Part shown: positions 7,112 through 10,007 of the stretch, piece after piece | Layout: every line of letters begins with the position of its first letter | Position numbering within the stretch: position 1 is the stretch's first letter | Notes under the pieces: generated by a model | Told to the model about the DNA's origin: nothing | Databases searched by the model: none | What the model saw: only the letters and a program-made list of their open reading frames with translations | Assembly (NCBI GenBank): GCA_964640725.1 | Contig: CAZXIJ010000062.1 | Span: 1 to 10,007, forward strand | Length of the DNA: 10,007 bases | From: CALHVX01 sp964640725 | GTDB taxonomy: Bacteria > Pseudomonadota > Gammaproteobacteria > Pseudomonadales > Azotimanducaceae | Direction: 5' to 3' | Translations under genes and position numbers: made by a program

Positions 7112-7174
7112 ATGCTAAAAAATACGCACACCTCGAACGCGCCTTTCGCGATGCCAACGGCGACCGGGTCATGA
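7112..7174 (+). CDS. Possible leaderless 20-codon leader ORF overlapping blaI start
   Basis: An ATG at 7112 falls on the predicted transcription start. It opens a 20-codon frame (MLKNTHTSNAPFAMPTATGS) whose TGA overlaps the ATG of the blaI gene as ATGA. If translated, it would be a leaderless mini-ORF coupled to blaI, which itself lacks a good Shine-Dalgarno. The peptide has no recognisable function. Short open frames arise by chance, so this is speculative. Confidence 0.25.
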   Translation: MLKNTHTSNAPFAMPTATGS

Positions 7175-7569
7175 GCAGCGACGACACGCACCTCCACCTC
7201 AGTCGCCGGGAGCGTCAGATCATGGACGTGCTTTATGCGGCGCAGGAGGCGTCGGCGGCAGACATCCAGACGCAGATGCCGAACTCGCCGTCGTACTCCA
7301 CGGTTCGCGCTCTGCTGCGCAAGCTGCTCGATAAAGGCCATGTCACGTTCCGGGAAGATGGCCCGCGCTATCTCTACCAGCCGGTGGTCAGCAAGGCCGA
7401 CGCCAGTGGCGGCGCCATGCGCCGGCTGGTCGATACATTCTTCGCCGGGGATCGGGCGGCGGCAGTCGTCGGGCTTTTGGGGCGCAACGAGAAAGATCTT
7501 TCCAGCGACGACATCGAGCAAATCGAGGCCGCCCTGCAGGCCCTCAAAAGCGGGCGCCGGAATGATTGA
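7171..7569 (+). CDS. BlaI/MecI/CopY-family transcriptional repressor
   Basis: A 132-aa winged-helix repressor. The DNA-binding domain covers about residues 9-72, with the family signature in the recognition helix SYSTVRALLRKLLDKG (41-56) and a wing ending in RYLYQPVVS (66-74). The C-terminal part (about 80-128) is the helical dimerisation region; in staphylococcal BlaI/MecI the activated M56 partner cleaves the repressor at the base of this region. No in-frame ATG, GTG or TTG exists between the promoter and 7171, so the start is secure; its ribosome binding site is weak. It overlaps the M56 peptidase gene by 8 nt, the usual blaI-blaR pairing, so the pair probably forms one switch. It most likely represses its own operon through the palindrome at 7093-7110. 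No beta-lactamase or copper gene is present in the window. Confidence 0.92.
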   Translation: MSSDDTHLHLSRRERQIMDVLYAAQEASAADIQTQMPNSPSYSTVRALLRKLLDKGHVTFREDGPRYLYQPVVSKADASGGAMRRLVDTFFAGDRAAAVVGLLGRNEKDLSSDDIEQIEAALQALKSGRRND

Positions 7570-9010
7570 GGCGCTGCACGAACTCTGGGCCGGTGCCGTT
7601 GCGGCCAGCGCCGCGTTCGATCTGCGAGCGGTGCTGCGCCTGCTGCTGTTCTCCCTGGCGCTGATCGTGCTCGCGCGCTGCGCCCTGCAGCGCAACCCGA
7701 CCGCCCGTCGCTCCCTGTTGCTGGCGGGTGCCGCAGCGCTGGTGTTGTTGCCTCTGGTTTTGGTGTTGCGGCCCCTGACGCTCCCGGTTGGAGTCAGCAC
7801 TGTGCCTGAGTTCACCCTGGCCGTGCCGCTGCCCGGCTGGCTGTTGGCCGCCTGGCTGGTGCCCGCAGCGCTACTTGTGGCACGCACCCTGAGTGCCGCC
7901 GGGCGCTTGCGGCGTCAGGTCGAGGCGTTGCCGGATGTGCAGCACCCGATCGTGGTCGCGCTGACACAAGACCTTGCCGACGCGGTGAAGGCACCGCGAC
8001 CCAGGCTCAAAATCGGTACCAGCACCGGCTGCCTGACGAGCGGGCAACCGACCATCGTGCTGGCTGCGCCGCTGCAGGGCGCCGAGCTGTCGGAAGCCAG
8101 TCTTCGGGGCGACGGTTTGCGCGCAGCTTTGGTGCACGAACTCATTCATTTGCGCCGCAGAGATGATCGCGCGCTGCGTTTTGCCCAGCTGGTGACCGAT
8201 CTCTATTGGTGGATGCCTTGGCTGCGAACGCTGGCATGCCGGGTTGAGCAGGCGATCGAGGAGAGCTGTGACGATCGCGCCGCGGATTTCTTTTCGCCCG
8301 GCCATCGTTATCTGGAAGGCGTGCTGGATGCCAGCCGCGCGGATCAACCGGCACCAAACCAAAGCAGTCCTCGCCCCCGTATGGCCTTCATGAGCGCCCA
8401 TCCCCTGCTTGGCCGCGTGCTGCGCTTTGGCCGGCGTCGCGATTTCGATCCGGACTGGCCGGGCGGGCTGGCGGTGGTCGGCTCCCTGCTGCTGGGTCTG
8501 CTCGTGCTGACTGGCCTGGAACCTGTGCCCCAGACTGCGCCGGGGTGGGCCCTGGGCAAGCCGGGCGCACCGGCGCGCCAGCCTGGCGCCCTGGCGGTTG
8601 CCCCGGCTCCGCGGCGCCTGGAGAACGCGGCAATTATTCCCGCTGTGGACCGGCTGACCGTAGCGACCAGTGGGCCGCGGTTGCTCAGCGCGCTGCGAGC
8701 GCACCAGCGGACCCAACTACCGATGCCTGTGTACCCGGGGTCTGCGATTCGCTCCGGCGTGCAGGCTGAGGTGGCCGTGCGCTATGCAATCCTGCGCGAT
8801 GGCAGCATCAGCCAGGTGCAGATCATTGGGTCAGATCCAGCGCAGCGGGCCTTTGCACAGCGGGTGCGCACCGCCCTTGGCAGCACCCGCTATCCGCCCT
8901 TGCGCAGCATTCGCCACGCTGTGCCGTTCGAGCACTGGCAGGCGCGGCAGACTGGCCCGCCGCTCGTGGTGACTGAGCGCTACCGCTTTCGGCTTCGGCA
9001 AAGCCTCTAG
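7562..9010 (+). CDS. M56-family (BlaR1/MecR1-like) membrane metallopeptidase with C-terminal TonB-like domain
   Basis: A 482-aa inner-membrane protein. Predicted membrane helices lie at about 24-41, 51-70, 89-109 and 302-319. Between the third and fourth is the cytoplasmic zinc peptidase with HELIH (192-196) and EESCDD (233-238), whose Glu is the likely third zinc ligand. After the last helix comes an Ala/Pro-rich linker (about 321-352) and a periplasmic TonB-C-like domain (about 387-480: PMPVYP, GVQAEVAVRYAILRDG, then TRYPPL). Classical BlaR1/MecR1 end in a penicillin-binding sensor; that is absent here, so the signal is probably not a beta-lactam bound by this protein. By analogy it would cleave the BlaI-type repressor encoded just upstream. 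The ATG at 7562 overlaps the blaI end by 8 nt; the longer open frame from 7235 lies inside blaI and would add 109 non-homologous residues. Confidence 0.9.
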   Translation: MIEALHELWAGAVAASAAFDLRAVLRLLLFSLALIVLARCALQRNPTARRSLLLAGAAALVLLPLVLVLRPLTLPVGVSTVPEFTLAVPLPGWLLAAWLVPAALLVARTLSAAGRLRRQVEALPDVQHPIVVALTQDLADAVKAPRPRLKIGTSTGCLTSGQPTIVLAAPLQGAELSEASLRGDGLRAALVHELIHLRRRDDRALRFAQLVTDLYWWMPWLRTLACRVEQAIEESCDDRAADFFSPGHRYLEGVLDASRADQPAPNQSSPRPRMAFMSAHPLLGRVLRFGRRRDFDPDWPGGLAVVGSLLLGLLVLTGLEPVPQTAPGWALGKPGAPARQPGALAVAPAPRRLENAAIIPAVDRLTVATSGPRLLSALRAHQRTQLPMPVYPGSAIRSGVQAEVAVRYAILRDGSISQVQIIGSDPAQRAFAQRVRTALGSTRYPPLRSIRHAVPFEHWQARQTGPPLVVTERYRFRLRQSL

Positions 9011-9039
9011 CGCGTCGCGTTCTGCAGCGCCGTCGCGCT
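9009..9039 (+). other. GC-rich intercistronic hairpin between M56 gene and tonB-like gene
   Basis: AGCGCG (9009-9014) pairs with CGCGCT (9034-9039), and GCG/CGC pairs inside extend the stem around the loop TTCTGCAG. No T-run follows, so it should not end transcription. It could lower read-through or stabilise the upstream message, allowing different levels of the peptidase and the TonB-like protein. Confidence 0.35.
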
Positions 9040-9069
9040 GACTTGCAACACCGTTCCTTTGACTCACAC

Positions 9070-9075
9070 AGGAGG
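9070..9075 (+). promoter_or_regulatory. Consensus Shine-Dalgarno of the tonB-like gene
   Basis: AGGAGG lies 6 nt before the ATG at 9082. It rules out the longer frame beginning at 9043, whose extra 13 residues would contain the site. It is the strongest ribosome binding site in the operon, and contrasts with the weak ones of the repressor and peptidase genes, which suggests this protein is made in larger amounts. Confidence 0.88.
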
Positions 9076-9081
9076 CCACTC

Positions 9082-9732
9082 ATGGCAGCCCAGAGCATCC
9101 CCTTGTCCCCATTTTATCCTTCCAGCCCCATTGCCCGTGCGGGCAAAGCGGCGGCGACAGTTACATTGGCCCTGTTCGCGACCGTTGGCCTGGCGCTCCT
9201 GATGTACGAGCTGATTCGCACCGAAGAGGTGCCGGTGAGCGATGCGGACCCGCACACTTATGTCGATTTTTGGCCTCTTTTGGAAGACGAGCCGCTGCCC
9301 GGGCGTGAGCCTCGCGCTGAGCCGCCGCCGAAACCCGTCGAGCAGCCCCGGGCGCCGCGGCCGGTCACGCAGGATCCGGGACCCGGCGTCCACATCGGCG
9401 GGCCGGTGACCGGTCCGGGTAATCCGCCCAAGCCGATCCCCGGTAGCGGCTACGCCGATGGCGATCTGATGCCGATCGTCGCGATCACGCCAGACTACCC
9501 GGAGCGTGCCAAAAAGATGGGCGCACAGGGCTATGTCACCCTCGAGTTCACGGTCGACCGGCGCGGACAGGTGCGCGACGCCCGGGTTTTGGAGGCGCAG
9601 CCCCGCGGCATCTTTGAGCGATCCGCCCTGCGCGCGATCGAGCGTTTTCGGTATCGGCCGCGGGTAGTGGATGGCAAGGCCCTCGCTGTAACAGGCGTCC
9701 GAACGCGATTGCGCTTTTCTCTGGATCGGTAA
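9082..9732 (+). CDS. TonB-family energy-transducer-like protein
   Basis: A 216-aa protein anchored by one N-terminal membrane helix (about 24-42). A Pro-rich periplasmic spacer (about 70-120, with REPRAEPPPKPVEQPRAPRP) leads to a canonical TonB C-terminal domain (about 129-214). The latter shows YPERAKKMGAQGYVTLEFTV, then GQVRDARVLEAQPRGIFERSA, AIERFRYRP and a closing RLRFSL. TonB proteins couple the proton gradient, through ExbB/ExbD, to outer-membrane receptors, or, in shorter variants, work in signalling. The helix has no His of the SxxxH motif that E. coli TonB uses with ExbB/ExbD, so energy coupling is uncertain. No exbB, exbD or receptor gene is nearby. It is third in the operon with the BlaI-type and M56 genes, 71 bp after the latter, and is followed by a good terminator. 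It may work with the peptidase's TonB-like domain. Confidence 0.88.
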   Translation: MAAQSIPLSPFYPSSPIARAGKAAATVTLALFATVGLALLMYELIRTEEVPVSDADPHTYVDFWPLLEDEPLPGREPRAEPPPKPVEQPRAPRPVTQDPGPGVHIGGPVTGPGNPPKPIPGSGYADGDLMPIVAITPDYPERAKKMGAQGYVTLEFTVDRRGQVRDARVLEAQPRGIFERSALRAIERFRYRPRVVDGKALAVTGVRTRLRFSLDR

Positions 9733-9740
9733 CCGTTCCT

Positions 9741-9766
9741 GCCGGCAACGCCTTGGCGCTGCCGGC
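9741..9766 (+). other. Perfect hairpin just after the tonB-like gene
   Basis: GCCGGCA (9741-9747) pairs with TGCCGGC (9760-9766), and an inner CGC/GCG stem closes on CTTG with one A-C mismatch between the stems. It starts 8 nt after the stop codon but has no T-run, so it more likely protects the mRNA end or assists the terminator that follows. Confidence 0.5.
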
Positions 9767-9792
9767 TCGCCGTGTGTTCCGTGCGGCCCTTG

Positions 9793-9824
9793 CCGCAGTC
9801 AGTTCTGCTGGCTGCGGTGTTTTT
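9793..9824 (+). terminator. Rho-independent terminator of the blaI-M56-tonB operon
   Basis: CCGCAGTCAG (9793-9802) pairs with CTGGCTGCGG (9808-9817) in a 10-bp stem with one G-T pair and a 5-nt loop, followed by TGTTTTT (9818-9824). This is a textbook intrinsic terminator, 60 nt past the tonB-like stop codon. It separates the operon from the sulfotransferase-like gene. Confidence 0.85.
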
Positions 9825-9919
9825 GCCTCGTTGCGGCAGCTCCCGCAGATCCGGTAAGGTCACGGGCACATCTTTGTCAGCAGCTGTTCTTGAGCTCAGG
9901 TTCCTCCGAAGCCACCATC

Positions 9920-10007
9920 GTGGCCCCACCCCCAGATGCCGACGGATGCCGTCCCCGGCTGCACCTGGTGGGCTGTCATCGAAGCGGCACCACGCTCATC
10001 ATGGAAC
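9920..10007 (+). CDS. Sulfotransferase-like protein, N-terminus (partial, runs off right edge)
   Basis: The frame reads LHLVGCHRSGTTLIME at 9959-10006. This is a beta strand and phosphosulfate-binding loop (RSGTT) as found at the N-terminus of PAPS-dependent sulfotransferases, which transfer sulfate from PAPS to hydroxyl or amine groups. The Cys-His before the Arg is a variation on the common GxxRSGTT form. The start is uncertain: the frame stays open far upstream, with no ATG. The GTG at 9920 gives a 13-residue lead before the strand and lies after the operon terminator; the TTG at 9890 is an alternative. No Shine-Dalgarno is seen for either. Only about 29 codons are visible, so substrate and full domain content are unknown. 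Confidence 0.65.
   Translation, partial: MAPPPDADGCRPRLHLVGCHRSGTTLIME

Noticed and set aside
7235..7561. N-terminal extension of the M56 peptidase frame
   Set aside because: It lies wholly inside the conserved blaI gene, and its Arg-rich translation has no similarity to M56 N-termini.
7871..8716. Minus-strand open frame of 281 codons within the M56 gene
   Set aside because: It is a shadow frame of a conserved gene, with no motifs.
9043..9081. Upstream ATG for the tonB-like gene
   Set aside because: The consensus AGGAGG at 9070-9075 precedes the ATG at 9082 and would lie within the extended coding region.

Overview
This is a GC-rich chromosomal stretch from a Gram-negative bacterium. Two lipoproteins with clear lipoboxes, a periplasmic quinohemoprotein dehydrogenase and TonB-type proteins imply an outer membrane. 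The single-chain (homodimeric) pyruvate dehydrogenase E1 and the BlaI/M56/TonB gene set fit a gammaproteobacterium, perhaps near the Xanthomonadales or Chromatiales, but the placement is tentative. I saw no insertion sequence, CRISPR array, tRNA or rRNA.

Left part (1-2384, minus strand): the first 16 codons of a probable small membrane protein run off the left edge. Upstream of it lies a PQQ- and haem-dependent alcohol dehydrogenase that appears to be a lipoprotein, with a strong ribosome binding site and a plausible extended -10 promoter. A 254-bp intergenic region separates it from the divergent aceE.

Middle part (2639-7022): a full-length AceE-type 2-oxoacid dehydrogenase E1 stands alone, with no aceF (E2) or lpd (E3) in the window. 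Its stop codon overlaps that of a convergent glutathione S-transferase-like gene. That gene is divergent, across only 41 bp, from an alpha/beta-hydrolase lipoprotein.

Right part (7077-9824, plus strand): this is the most structured region. A near-consensus sigma70 promoter has its -10 box inside a palindrome with an extra half-site. It drives a BlaI-type repressor gene, an M56 metallopeptidase gene that overlaps it and ends in a TonB-like domain instead of a penicillin sensor, and a small TonB-like protein gene. A strong intrinsic terminator closes the unit. The layout predicts autoregulation: the membrane peptidase senses something in the periplasm and relieves BlaI repression. A possible leaderless 20-codon ORF, whose stop overlaps the blaI start, sits at the predicted transcript start. 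At the right edge begins a sulfotransferase-like gene with a clear phosphosulfate-binding loop.
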